This document shows, piece after piece, positions 15,343 through 24,002 of a stretch of 58,810 bases of DNA. Both the position numbers and the translations under genes were made by a program. The notes beneath the pieces were generated by a model. The model saw only the letters and a list, made by a program, of their open reading frames with translations, was not told where the DNA came from and did no database searches. This DNA is from HGM04593 sp045661205 (GTDB taxonomy: Bacteria; Bacteroidota; Bacteroidia; Bacteroidales; Bacteroidaceae): contig JAZRFE010000015.1 in NCBI GenBank assembly GCA_045661205.1, positions 1-58,810 of the forward strand, read 5' to 3'. The number at the start of each line of letters is the position of its first letter. Within the stretch, counting starts at the first letter, position 1.

Positions 15343-18080
15343 CTTACAGATTTTCTTACTTGTCTTAATGATTTTAACGAGTTTACAATGTTTTCATAAT
15401 AACTATCAATGCCAAAGGCTCTTAAAACAGTCATATCAAACTCTAATCTAACAGGGTCTTGTAACTCTTCCTCAACAGTTTGGAATATTGGACGTGCTTT
15501 CAATTTCCTAAAGCAATCCAATATTTGTTTGCGGTCATTCTTTGAGACCAGAGACGGATTCAGCATCATGCATTGAGCAATGTTATTGCTATTTATATCC
15601 AAAACACCTAACCCTCTTCCAAAACCAGAAGCTTCAATGTAAAACATCGTAAAAATTGAATTTAATAATGCATGGTTTAAATCAATATCTCGATATTGTT
15701 GTTTGGATGTCAAGCCTATAAGACGTTGATTAATAAATGACGGTTCAATGAAACGTGAAAAGAAAAGTCGGTTATCTGGATTCATCATTGTGAAAATCTC
15801 TGCGATTTCATTTTCTTTCATTTCGTACCATTGCATTCCTCTTCTTGCCAACACAACAGGCAATGGTGTTTCAACACCTTTCCTTTTTGTTGTTTGATTT
15901 TCAAATCTACTTATCCATTCAAGAGTACCACTTTTTCCTGTCTCTTGTAAAGTTTCAATAGTATCGCCACAACAAAAAGCATCAGAATTAGCTTCTGAAT
16001 CTAAGAAGTTAACTTCTCTAGCATTAATGAGAACTTTCTTTAAATATTCTGGTTCTATTCTATGCTCATCAGGATTTGGATAAAACATTTCATCTTTGCC
16101 TCTTCTACTACCTCTAAAAACATTGAACACAGTATTAATTTGAACAATATATTCTCTTATATCCAACAGCCATAGGACATTATGAAAGAGGGCATTATAA
16201 GATATGTTTAGTAATTTCAATTCATGAATCAGTTCGGGACTATATGTAGAAATATTTACAACTTCTGAATTTGTGCATCTATTCAACAAAGATGAATTAA
16301 TAATTGCTCTCTCAAAAGATTCGTTTTGTTCTATTTCATCCAGAGACTTTTTCCAAATAAAAAATGAAGAACTTACGTTATTTTGTGATTCTGATTTAGC
16401 TTGCAAAATAAGAATTGTTGTTACAACATTTGCATTGTTGAACCAACGTCCTTTTCCACTTATGTGAACTTGAAGTATATTGTATTCTCGTTCAAGTTCA
16501 CGATAGAAAGCATCACCCACCGTTGTACCAAGCCATGAATTAGACGTAATAATTCCTAGATAACCATTTTCTCTCAGAATCTTTTTCAGACGTAGGGTTA
16601 TATAGCAATATAAATCAGCACGTTCACTTATATCATAATTTTCAGAATTAATATAAATTCTGTCATCTTCTGGTATTGTCTCAAATCCAACAAAAGGTAA
16701 ATTTGATATAATTGAAGAGAACTTAGGAATTTCAATAGACATTAGCTCTCCATTCTGCGGATTAGTAATATTTATAGTATCACCAGAATTTAAAGTCAAA
16801 ATATTGCTTTGAAAGATTCTATTAGGCAAATTAATGTTTTCAATATTTGACAAACTAATATTTGCTATCTGTAGGGGAAGAGTATATTTATCGCTAGCCC
16901 ATGTAGTGTTTATTGCAGTTTCCAGATCTGAATGTTCTATCTTTGCCTTCTGAATTTCACTTGCAATAGTACCTGTACCACAGCAACAATCTAAAGTATC
17001 ACCCGTCCAATCGTGAATTGTTATTCTTGCTAGGATTTTAGCAAGTTCTACAGGTGTTGGAAATTGACCGTTAATCTCCCTACGAACTGTATTAATTGTA
17101 CCTTCAAGAATCGCTTGTAAAGTATTTTGTTCTATTTCAGACAATCCATTTTCTTTGATAAATAAAGAAAAATCTATCAGTGCATCCCAAGTGATTTGCG
17201 GAATATATTGGTTATAATCAATTTCAGAGAAGATGTTAAAGAAATCGCATTTCTCTGTGATTCTATTGAAAAGTTCAATTGCATCTGTAGTTGTTGTACT
17301 AAATTCCAAATTATTGATTATGAGGGCATCATTATGCTTTCTTTTAAGCATATGAGCAAAGATTATTTTATTTGTCCAATTTATAATAAGGACTTTCGCA
17401 TAAGCTACATATTTATCTGTCTCATCAAGTTCATATTCGTTTTTTGTATTTTGCCACCAATCATCTATAAAAGCTTCCATTACAACATCAGTATTAGCTT
17501 TATTTCTTAATAAATCAGCTGTTAGCGATTTATTCTCATTCACCAATGTCACAATCGCATTTTTTGAGATGATTTCACTTGTATTAGAACCCTTTATCTT
17601 ATTAGTTGTCAAATATTCATTAACGTCTAAAACTACTTCTTCAAGGGTTTTCAACCAATCTGCACAATATGTTTCAACATCATTTCGTGTACGGATATGC
17701 GAATTATCCCATTGTTTTAAAACATGGAACTGACTAGTCTCATCATCATATATATAGAGTTTCGCATATGTAAAGTTCCAAATTACGCAACTATTGAGAT
17801 TTAAAGCTTTAGCCTTTCTTTGGGCATCTTCAACAAAAGCTGTATCTGTTATTGACACATCAGGCATCTTTAACTCCCAACCTTGCAATATAGTGGACAA
17901 ATTAGTATCTCCATAAAGAATAACATCAGGAAACATTGAGTTTCCCTTTTTTATAGAAATAGTTGTCTCCCCACCTGCTTTTTTTATAAGAAGATTACAT
18001 CTATTTGCGATAGAATTAATCTGGGAAATCAATTCGATTCCCCAGCTACGTTCATTTCTACGGATTATAGTTGGTGACAT
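15339..18080 (-). CDS. Large nuclease-methyltransferase-like protein (type IIG/HsdM-like)
   Basis: About 913 aa. Numbering is from an upstream ATG at 18101, which overlaps the neighbour; the ATG at 18080 is eighth. The N-terminal region has a PD-(D/E)xK-like pattern, FPDVILYG with Asp59 then WELK with Glu76 and Lys78. The middle has HsdM-type N6-adenine methylase motifs: QFPTPVELAKIL (about 346-357) and LDCCCGTGT (motif I, Asp371). Motif IV reads NLPF (467-470) instead of NPPF/Y. A long C-terminal region may recognise DNA. The layout suggests a single-chain restriction-modification enzyme of Eco57I type, but cleavage and target are unproven. It follows the DLPY methyltransferase gene by four bases and is AT-rich, suggesting transfer. 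Confidence 0.72.
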   Translation of the reverse strand: MSPTIIRRNERSWGIELISQINSIANRCNLLIKKAGGETTISIKKGNSMFPDVILYGDTNLSTILQGWELKMPDVSITDTAFVEDAQRKAKALNLNSCVIWNFTYAKLYIYDDETSQFHVLKQWDNSHIRTRNDVETYCADWLKTLEEVVLDVNEYLTTNKIKGSNTSEIISKNAIVTLVNENKSLTADLLRNKANTDVVMEAFIDDWWQNTKNEYELDETDKYVAYAKVLIINWTNKIIFAHMLKRKHNDALIINNLEFSTTTTDAIELFNRITEKCDFFNIFSEIDYNQYIPQITWDALIDFSLFIKENGLSEIEQNTLQAILEGTINTVRREINGQFPTPVELAKILARITIHDWTGDTLDCCCGTGTIASEIQKAKIEHSDLETAINTTWASDKYTLPLQIANISLSNIENINLPNRIFQSNILTLNSGDTINITNPQNGELMSIEIPKFSSIISNLPFVGFETIPEDDRIYINSENYDISERADLYCYITLRLKKILRENGYLGIITSNSWLGTTVGDAFYRELEREYNILQVHISGKGRWFNNANVVTTILILQAKSESQNNVSSSFFIWKKSLDEIEQNESFERAIINSSLLNRCTNSEVVNISTYSPELIHELKLLNISYNALFHNVLWLLDIREYIVQINTVFNVFRGSRRGKDEMFYPNPDEHRIEPEYLKKVLINAREVNFLDSEANSDAFCCGDTIETLQETGKSGTLEWISRFENQTTKRKGVETPLPVVLARRGMQWYEMKENEIAEIFTMMNPDNRLFFSRFIEPSFINQRLIGLTSKQQYRDIDLNHALLNSIFTMFYIEASGFGRGLGVLDINSNNIAQCMMLNPSLVSKNDRKQILDCFRKLKARPIFQTVEEELQDPVRLEFDMTVLRAFGIDSYYENIVNSLKSLRQVRKSVR

Positions 18081-18084
18081 AATT

Positions 18085-18933
18085 TTATGATTTAAATTCA
18101 TGAATCAGATTAAGGTCTTTCAAAGAGGATTTGGTTTCATCATCTATGTTATGCCAAGCTTCTTTTAAACGCTCTTTACATATTTTTAAACAGTCTATGC
18201 TCTCACCTTTAAACAACTGAACATTTTCATTCTTTTCGATTCCTATGAAATTTCTACCCTCCAACAATGCAGAAACAAGAAAAGAACCACTACCAAATGT
18301 ATTATCCATAACAATATCACCTGCATTAGTATATGTTCTAATTAAATAACGACCAAGCTCTACAGGTTTTTGGGTAGGATGAACAACTTTTCCTTCAGAT
18401 TCTGCCGTTTTAAAATATATCACATCTGTAGGGTATCGTTCACCTGTACTAAACACATGACGTGGTGAGAAATCTCCATAACTTCCACTTAATTGTTCTT
18501 TTCTTACACCTTTGTCGTAAGGTTCGCCTTGAACCATTTGAGGATTATATGTAGGCTGTTTCTTATAAAAGACACAGATTTCCTCATGCTTACGTAATGG
18601 CTGTTTCTTTGCGTTAAGAAAATTAGTAGCTTTTGATTTTTCCCAAATCCATTTATATTTAAAATAACGCATTTGACTTGTTATAAGAAGCGATGTAAAC
18701 ACCCCCTGTGAAGTCAAAACTATTGCACCATTATCTTTGATTATTCTAAGGTATTCTTTCCATAGTTCATCTAATGGAATAACGCTATCCCATTTGTTCT
18801 GTGTAGTTCCATAAGGTAAATCACACAAAATCATATCTACAGATTTGCTTGGAAGTTTTTTCATTAAATCCATGCAATCTGCTTGAAATATGTTATTTAA
18901 ATAATCTTTTTCTATATATTTTTTCTTGCTCAT
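18085..18933 (-). CDS. DNA (cytosine-N4/adenine-N6) methyltransferase, DLPYG type
   Basis: A 282-aa stand-alone methyltransferase of the beta-order class. The catalytic motif IV DLPYGTTQNKWD (from Asp38) precedes the FxGxG SAM motif DNTFGSGSFLVSA near residue 210. The typical HPTQKPVEL segment is at about 183-191. It probably protects DNA against the nuclease-like partner encoded directly downstream. The promoter TAAATTTG (minus strand, 18970-18977) lies about 37 bp upstream of its start. Target base and sequence are unknown. Confidence 0.88.
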   Translation of the reverse strand: MSKKKYIEKDYLNNIFQADCMDLMKKLPSKSVDMILCDLPYGTTQNKWDSVIPLDELWKEYLRIIKDNGAIVLTSQGVFTSLLITSQMRYFKYKWIWEKSKATNFLNAKKQPLRKHEEICVFYKKQPTYNPQMVQGEPYDKGVRKEQLSGSYGDFSPRHVFSTGERYPTDVIYFKTAESEGKVVHPTQKPVELGRYLIRTYTNAGDIVMDNTFGSGSFLVSALLEGRNFIGIEKNENVQLFKGESIDCLKICKERLKEAWHNIDDETKSSLKDLNLIHEFKS

Positions 18934-18969
18934 ATCCTTTGCCTTCTGGAACTATCATAAATATTGTTG

Positions 18970-18977
18970 CAAATTTA
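18970..18977 (-). promoter_or_regulatory. -7 element of the methyltransferase operon
   Basis: TAAATTTG on the minus strand matches TAnnTTTG, 37 bp before the methyltransferase start codon. A -33 element is not clear. Confidence 0.5.
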
Positions 18978-19250
18978 GTAATTTATTGTCATAAAATAAT
19001 TAGCGGTTGAGTGGAAAACCACCCAACCACCTCAAATTAGAACGACAAACAATCGTATGTCTGTAAAATCTCCTCCTGTCTCAAACGAAGATAGCGTTTG
19101 GTAATGCTTACGCTTGCATAATCAAATGTGATTGTCAACATTTTACATCTATTGCTTATCGGTAAACAAGCGGTCATCAAATTGCTCGAAAATGGTAAAA
19201 ATCAGTGGAATTACAGAATCCTTAGCGCGACAAACCAGCAAAAATAAGAC

Positions 19251-19296
19251 AAAAAAGAAAGCGCTAACTGCTTGTTTTTGTTGCAATTAACGCTTT
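19251..19296 (-). terminator. Terminator of right tRNA(CAT)
   Basis: Same hairpin as the left copy (AAAGCGTTAATTGC with GCAGTTAGCGCTTT on the minus strand) followed by a T-run. Confidence 0.75.
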
Positions 19297-19305
19297 TCTT
19301 ATCGG

Positions 19306-19379
19306 TGGGCCATCTAGGGCTTGAACCTAGGACCTCCAGATTATGAGTCTGTTGCTCTAACCAACTGAGCTAAAAGCCC
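19306..19379 (-). tRNA. tRNA with anticodon CAT, right copy (with native promoter)
   Basis: Identical in sequence to the left copy over all 74 positions, including the U6-U67 and A27-G43 mismatches; no CCA is encoded. This copy has a well-placed promoter on the minus strand: TTG, 20 bp, then TACCTTTG (plus-strand 19404-19411). It is therefore likely the original chromosomal gene, next to the HAD-ribF operon. Confidence 0.92.
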
Positions 19380-19403
19380 GAGTATTTCTACTGAAATACG
19401 GTG

Positions 19404-19434
19404 CAAAGGTAATATAATTTTGGCTACTAAACAA
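19404..19434 (-). promoter_or_regulatory. Promoter of right tRNA
   Basis: TTG-N20-TACCTTTG read on the minus strand; the predicted start is about 18 bases before the mature tRNA. Confidence 0.65.
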
Positions 19435-19514
19435 GAATTTGAGACAAAAATTGTATCTTCGCAAAAAAATTTGTCATTCACACTTAGGTGTGTTTGAAAC
19501 ACATGTGTGCCGAA

Positions 19515-20141
19515 ATGCTTGATAGAAAAAATATTATCTTCGACTTGGGTGGAGTGTTGCTGGATATCACTCCCGATGCGACGCTGGCAGCGTTGAAGAC
19601 TCTTGGTGTGGGCGAAAAATTTCTTACCGATGGCTTCAAGCTCAGAAATGAGATGTTGCATGGGTTGGAGTGTGGCTATATTTCTTCCGAAGAGATGTAC
19701 ACTGCACTTGCCGAGTCGATGGGTGTGGAGTGCACACAAGAGGTGCGCGAACAGATAAAGGGCGCATGGTGTGCCATGCTTGGAGAATTTATTATCGAGA
19801 AGTTGCAATGCTTACGCGACCTGCGTAACCGCGGCTACAAGGTGTTCCTGCTCAGCAACACCAACGCTATTCATTGGGAGGCTATTGTGGAGAAGCTGAC
19901 TGCCGCAGAGGGGCACACGTCTGCCGATTATTTCGATGGGGTGTACCTTTCGTTCGAGATGCACGCATGCAAGCCCGACGTTACTATCTTCGAGCAGTTG
20001 CTCGCTGCCGAAAAGATTGATGCCGGCGATGCTGTATTCTTCGACGACTCGCAAGAGAACTGCAACGCTGCTGCCTCTTTGGGCATTGCAACATTTGTGA
20101 TGGAGCGCAACGGGTGTTTGCCCAAGTGGTTAATTGATTAG
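19515..20141 (+). CDS. HAD-superfamily phosphatase (YihX-like)
   Basis: About 208 aa, cytoplasmic. Motif I is IIFDLGGVLLDI, with the nucleophile Asp but Gly in place of the second Asp, as in YihX-type sugar-phosphatases. Motif II is LLSNTN, and motif IV is FFDDSQENC near residue 180, followed by the AASLGIATF region. It may act on a sugar phosphate; the substrate is not evident. I chose the ATG at 19515, where the first beta-strand begins; ATGs at 19488 and 19503 would add up to nine residues. A TATCTTCG promoter-like element is at 19454-19461. It is followed by ribF after 3 bp. Confidence 0.85.
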   Translation: MLDRKNIIFDLGGVLLDITPDATLAALKTLGVGEKFLTDGFKLRNEMLHGLECGYISSEEMYTALAESMGVECTQEVREQIKGAWCAMLGEFIIEKLQCLRDLRNRGYKVFLLSNTNAIHWEAIVEKLTAAEGHTSADYFDGVYLSFEMHACKPDVTIFEQLLAAEKIDAGDAVFFDDSQENCNAAASLGIATFVMERNGCLPKWLID

Positions 20142-20144
20142 ACG

Positions 20145-21074
20145 ATGGAGATTATATACAACCTTAACGATATTTGTCGTGAACCGACTGCCGCAACCAT
20201 CGGTTCGTTCGACGGGGTGCATCGCGGACACGTGGCGATGATAGAGGAGACGCGCCGACGTGCGTCGGCTCTTGGCTTGCCGGTTACTTTGGTAACCTTT
20301 TCGAGCCATCCACGCATGCTATTCGACGCCGAGCCGCAGCCTTTTCTGCTCTCGACCGAGCGCGGGCGCATGGAGCGTCTCGCCAGGACGGGGGTGGAGC
20401 GTTGTATTGTGCTCGACTTTGACAAGAAGCTGGCATCGATGACTGCGCGTGAATTCATGCACGACATTCTGGCCAAACAGCTAAACGTGGAGCTGTTGGT
20501 GCTGGGCTACGACCACCGTTTCGGCAAACCCGTAGCGGGAGAGAATAGCGATTCGTACATAGGTTACGGTCGCGAATGTGGCATTGAGGTGGTGCGTGCA
20601 GCAAGGTACAACGAGGGGGAGCTCAAGGTGAGTTCGTCGCAGGTGCGTCGCGCTCTTGCCACAGGTGATGTGGAGACGGCTGCCATGTTGTTGGGCTACC
20701 ACTACTCCATCGGTGGTACTGTGGTGCATGGAGTCGCACTTGGCCGCGAATTGGGCTTCCCGACTGCAAACATAGAGCTTGACGAGCCTATGCAACTTTT
20801 GCCTATGAATGGTGTTTATGAGGTATCGGCAACGGTGGCAGGCAAGCAGTATAGGGGCGCAATGAACGTGGGTGTGAAGCCCACCGTCACAGGCTGTGGC
20901 AAGCGCACTGTGGAGCTTTTCATCATAGATTTCGATGGCGACATTTATGACAGCTACATCAGCGTGGAGTTTGTGCGCCGTCTGCGCGAGGAGCGTCGCT
21001 TTTCGTCGCTCGACGAGTTGAAGGCTCAGATTGTGAAAGATGTGGAGGCTGTACGCGCCACAATATTGAAATAG
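20145..21074 (+). CDS. ribF: Bifunctional riboflavin kinase / FAD synthetase RibF
   Basis: A 309-aa protein making FMN from riboflavin and then FAD. The N-terminal nucleotidyltransferase domain has ATIGSFDGVHRGHVAMI (adenylyl-transferase HxGH-type site, residues 18-34) and GYDHRFG (about 121-127). The C-terminal kinase domain has the GRELGFPTANIEL motif (about 203-215) and GVKPTV. Normal length. It starts three bases after the HAD gene and is followed after 6 bp by the membrane protease, so the three form one operon. Confidence 0.95.
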   Translation: MEIIYNLNDICREPTAATIGSFDGVHRGHVAMIEETRRRASALGLPVTLVTFSSHPRMLFDAEPQPFLLSTERGRMERLARTGVERCIVLDFDKKLASMTAREFMHDILAKQLNVELLVLGYDHRFGKPVAGENSDSYIGYGRECGIEVVRAARYNEGELKVSSSQVRRALATGDVETAAMLLGYHYSIGGTVVHGVALGRELGFPTANIELDEPMQLLPMNGVYEVSATVAGKQYRGAMNVGVKPTVTGCGKRTVELFIIDFDGDIYDSYISVEFVRRLREERRFSSLDELKAQIVKDVEAVRATILK

Positions 21075-21080
21075 ACGATT

Positions 21081-21917
21081 ATGACTGACAACAAGAATAG
21101 CTTTAGATACAGAGCGTGGTTTGTGGCAAAGGTGTTGCTGTGGTACTTTTTCTATCAGGTGGTGTGCACCTACGGTATTTATGCCATCAACGGCTGCCTC
21201 AAATGGGTTACGGGTGGCGAGTGGATGCTTTTCGCTACTAACAACGCAATGTTGGCTGCCTCGCTGTTCCTGTCGGCGCTGTTGATGATATGGCATCTTG
21301 TTGCATTCGGATATGTAAGATTCTCCAAAGGTTTTTTCACCGAGGTAAGCCCCTCGATGCTTGCAAAGACTGCGGTGCTGATATTCGGGTCGATGTATGT
21401 GCTGAACGTGCTCATGGAGTGGGTGGCACTGCCCGACTTCATGGAGGATACATTCATGAAAATGGCCGATGAACCGTTGGGTGTAGCCTCGATGGCACTT
21501 ATCGCACCCATTGTCGAGGAGATGATGTTTCGCGGAACCATTCAGGGGTATCTGATGCGACGCAGTTCGAACGCATGGACAGGAATCATTATCACTGCGA
21601 TTGTATTCGGTGCGATACACATGAACCCCCAGCAGGCAGTTTATGCAACGCTGTTAGGTATTATCTTCGGATGGATATATTACAGAACTCGCAGCCTGCT
21701 GCCTGTAATAGCAGGACATGTGCTCAACAATAGCGTGGCTGTGGCAAGCATGAAGATATGGGGCACAGAGGATATTGAAGCGGTCACCGTAGATGACAAG
21801 ATGGTGATGATACCTTTTATGTTGTTCATTGTGGCACTGCTTATTCCGCTGGCTGCAAGCATCAACCGCAACCTGCCCGCTGTTCCTCGCCCTTGGCGCG
21901 AGATGAGCGAGGATTAA
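21081..21917 (+). CDS. CPBP-family intramembrane metalloprotease (Abi/CAAX-like)
   Basis: A 278-aa membrane protein with about seven hydrophobic helices. The CPBP motifs are present: VEEMMFRG (EExxxR), FGAIHMN (FxxxH) and HVLNNSVA (HxxxN). It probably cleaves or binds membrane substrates; bacterial members are rarely characterised. Its last 56 bp overlap the 3' end of the convergent YgjP-like gene. Confidence 0.88.
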   Translation: MTDNKNSFRYRAWFVAKVLLWYFFYQVVCTYGIYAINGCLKWVTGGEWMLFATNNAMLAASLFLSALLMIWHLVAFGYVRFSKGFFTEVSPSMLAKTAVLIFGSMYVLNVLMEWVALPDFMEDTFMKMADEPLGVASMALIAPIVEEMMFRGTIQGYLMRRSSNAWTGIIITAIVFGAIHMNPQQAVYATLLGIIFGWIYYRTRSLLPVIAGHVLNNSVAVASMKIWGTEDIEAVTVDDKMVMIPFMLFIVALLIPLAASINRNLPAVPRPWREMSED

Positions 21918-22620
21918 AACCGGTCTTATACCCCTTTAATTCGTTTCTCAGCCGTTTGGCTTTCCCTGCCGTAACTTTGTCCATCAACGCCCAAAAAGAT
22001 GGTTGGTGATTCATCTCCACTGTGTGGCATAACTCGTGCAGCATAACGTAGTCGGATAGGTGGGTAGGCAACAGTTGCAGATAAATACTGAGGCTGATAT
22101 TTCCTCTGTTGCTGCAACTGCCCCAACGTGTGTGGCTACTACGCAGCGACACTGCACTATAAGAGAACCCGTGCTCTGCAGCCAAACTACGCAGACGCTG
22201 TGGCAGATACTCCTTGGCTATGCGACGCAGAGCAGTCTCGCGCACCTTGCGCAACAGCTCCTGCACCTTGTAGTCGCAAAAATCGGCATTCTGAGGATAA
22301 AAGAGCGTGGCTCTCGTCACTTCGTAACGTATAAAATAGCGGTCGCCGAGGCTTGGCGACAGCGAAAAAGAGAAGTTGTCGCACTCAATTTTATAATCGC
22401 CATTTATGGTGGCGGGGATATTCTTGCGACACTCGGCAAGGAGTTTTTCGCCATGCTTGTCGAGAGCCCTCGCAAGGTCGGAGCTTGTGGCACGCGACGG
22501 CAGAGTGACCTCTATGATGCCATTACGGGCGCGAAGGATGATGCTCCGCGCCCGCAAACTGATATTAATCTTTATTTCCCCATAAACGGGGTGATACTCC
22601 TTTCTTACCACAGCAGACAT
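21862..22620 (-). CDS. YgjP-like zinc metallopeptidase (M48/DUF45)
   Basis: A 252-aa soluble protein. The zinc site is HELCHTVEMNHQPSFW (HExxH plus a downstream His), preceded by RWGSCSNRGNISLS, the DUF45/WLM signature. No signal peptide is seen. Substrate is unknown; relatives occur with restriction or stress genes, but here it follows argB. Its start overlaps the argB stop by one base (TAATG). The C-terminus runs into the CPBP gene on the other strand. Confidence 0.85.
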   Translation of the reverse strand: MSAVVRKEYHPVYGEIKINISLRARSIILRARNGIIEVTLPSRATSSDLARALDKHGEKLLAECRKNIPATINGDYKIECDNFSFSLSPSLGDRYFIRYEVTRATLFYPQNADFCDYKVQELLRKVRETALRRIAKEYLPQRLRSLAAEHGFSYSAVSLRSSHTRWGSCSNRGNISLSIYLQLLPTHLSDYVMLHELCHTVEMNHQPSFWALMDKVTAGKAKRLRNELKGYKTGFNPRSSRAKGEEQRAGCG

Positions 22621-23393
22621 TATTGCACAATATGCGTTCCCTGCTTGCCGTCGATAGCATCGGCACGTGTGATGATGACCTTTTTAACGCCACCGGCAAG
22701 AGCATTGAAAGCATTGTCGAGTTTGGGAATCATGCCTCCGCTAACAGTGCCATCCTCTTTGAGAGTGCTATATGTTTCGGGGGTTATCAGGGGAATGACG
22801 CTCGACGCATCGTCGGGGTTGCGCATTACGCCGGGGTGTTCAAAGCAGTATGTGAGAGTAACATCGTAGTAGGGAGCAAGAGCCTTTGCTGTCTCGGCTG
22901 CCATGGTGTCGGCGTTGATATTGAGCATATTGCCTTTGCCGTCATGGGTCAAGGGAGCAACCACAGGCACAATGCCTTGTGCTATGAGAGCTGCGAGCAT
23001 CTTGCCATCGGCACCGTCAACGTCGCCCACAAAGCCCCAATCGATATCTTTCACCGGGCGTTTGTGTGCATGCACAATGTTGCAGTCGGCACCTGTGAGT
23101 CCCAGGGCATTTGTACCGCGTGCCTGCAAACCTGCAACGATATTCTTGTTCACAAGACCACCGTAAACCATTGTCACCACCTGAAGTGTTGCCTCGTCGG
23201 TGACGCGACGGCCGTCAATCATACGGCTCTCGATGCCCAATTTCTCGGCAATCTTTGTAGCCGAGCGACCACCGCCATGAATAAGAACTTTGTTTCCCTC
23301 TATTGCTGCGAAACGGTCGAGAAGCGCGAGCAACGACTCACGTTCTTCGACAATTTTTCCGCCTACTTTTATGATTGTGATAGGTGATTTCAT
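22620..23393 (-). CDS. argB: N-acetylglutamate kinase ArgB (N-acylglutamate kinase)
   Basis: About 257 aa, the second step of arginine synthesis. Amino-acid-kinase motifs: IKVGGKIVEE at the start, LIHGGGRSATKIAEKLGIE (glycine loop), GLVNKNIV, and NINADTMAAETA near residue 165. C-terminal VSGGMIPKLDNAF matches the family. The ATG at 23393 leaves 7 bp after aroK; the upstream ATG at 23411 would overlap aroK. Bacteroidetes relatives may use N-succinyl- rather than N-acetyl-glutamate. It is separated from the arginine operon at 51.5 kb by about 28 kb. Confidence 0.93.
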   Translation of the reverse strand: MKSPITIIKVGGKIVEERESLLALLDRFAAIEGNKVLIHGGGRSATKIAEKLGIESRMIDGRRVTDEATLQVVTMVYGGLVNKNIVAGLQARGTNALGLTGADCNIVHAHKRPVKDIDWGFVGDVDGADGKMLAALIAQGIVPVVAPLTHDGKGNMLNINADTMAAETAKALAPYYDVTLTYCFEHPGVMRNPDDASSVIPLITPETYSTLKEDGTVSGGMIPKLDNAFNALAGGVKKVIITRADAIDGKQGTHIVQ

Positions 23394-23400
23394 CTTTATT

Positions 23401-23934
23401 TTATTTATCAAGGTTGAATTGTTTGCGGAATCTATCCACCGAGTCGGCTATCTGCTCCCTGTTCTCCAAACGGTCGGCAACAAACATATAGTCGGCCTGT
23501 GTGTAGAAGGGTTCGCGACGCTGCATTTGCTCGGCGATGAATGTTTTTATCTCTTCGTCGCTCTTGTCTTTGAGCAGTGGGCGACGGCTCTTCGCTATCT
23601 TCAGACGGGTGAGCAACCTCTCGTGGGGCACCTGCAAATATATTGTCGTGCCCTGCGCGTTCATATAGTCGATATTGTCGAAGAAACAGGGTGTTCCGCC
23701 ACCTGCAGATATTATCACATCCTCGAACTCACACACTTCGTGCAACAGGTTGCGCTCGATGTTGCGAAAGCCCTCCTCGCCACGCTCGGCAAATATCTGA
23801 TTGATGCTTTTGCAATGACGCAACTCAATGTAGTTGTCAAGGTCTATAAAGGTAAGCCCCAAGGAGTTGGCAAGCGCACGTCCGAGAGTTGTCTTGCCCG
23901 AGCCCATGAACCCTATGAGGATGATACGTGTCAT
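23401..23934 (-). CDS. aroK: Shikimate kinase AroK
   Basis: A 177-aa enzyme phosphorylating shikimate in aromatic amino-acid synthesis. Walker A is IGFMGSGKTTLGRALA (residues 7-22), followed by FIDLDNYIE (shikimate-binding Asp) and ISAGGGTPCF. Arg in the GEEGFRNIE motif is also present. Normal length. It lies between topA and argB on the minus strand. Confidence 0.95.
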   Translation of the reverse strand: MTRIILIGFMGSGKTTLGRALANSLGLTFIDLDNYIELRHCKSINQIFAERGEEGFRNIERNLLHEVCEFEDVIISAGGGTPCFFDNIDYMNAQGTTIYLQVPHERLLTRLKIAKSRRPLLKDKSDEEIKTFIAEQMQRREPFYTQADYMFVADRLENREQIADSVDRFRKQFNLDK

Positions 23935-24002
23935 TTCTTTTTCGTGTATTTGGGTAAACCCCGAATATTTACTGCACTCGCTGTAAAAATCTAAAATTTA
24001 CT

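Larger units (their letters stand above)
18978..19379. repeat. Non-coding right flank carrying the second direct repeat
   Basis: No protein gene is seen. Bases 19035-19068 resemble 14483-14516, CGGTAAACA occurs at 19160-19168, and 19251-19379 nearly duplicates 14704-14834. These features mirror the left flank of the tRNA-bounded segment. Confidence 0.6.

Noticed and set aside
20481..21620. Long opposite-strand open frame (379 codons) over ribF and the CPBP gene
   Set aside because: It is antisense to two clearly recognised genes, has odd composition (many Cys and His) and no domain; it arises from codon bias.
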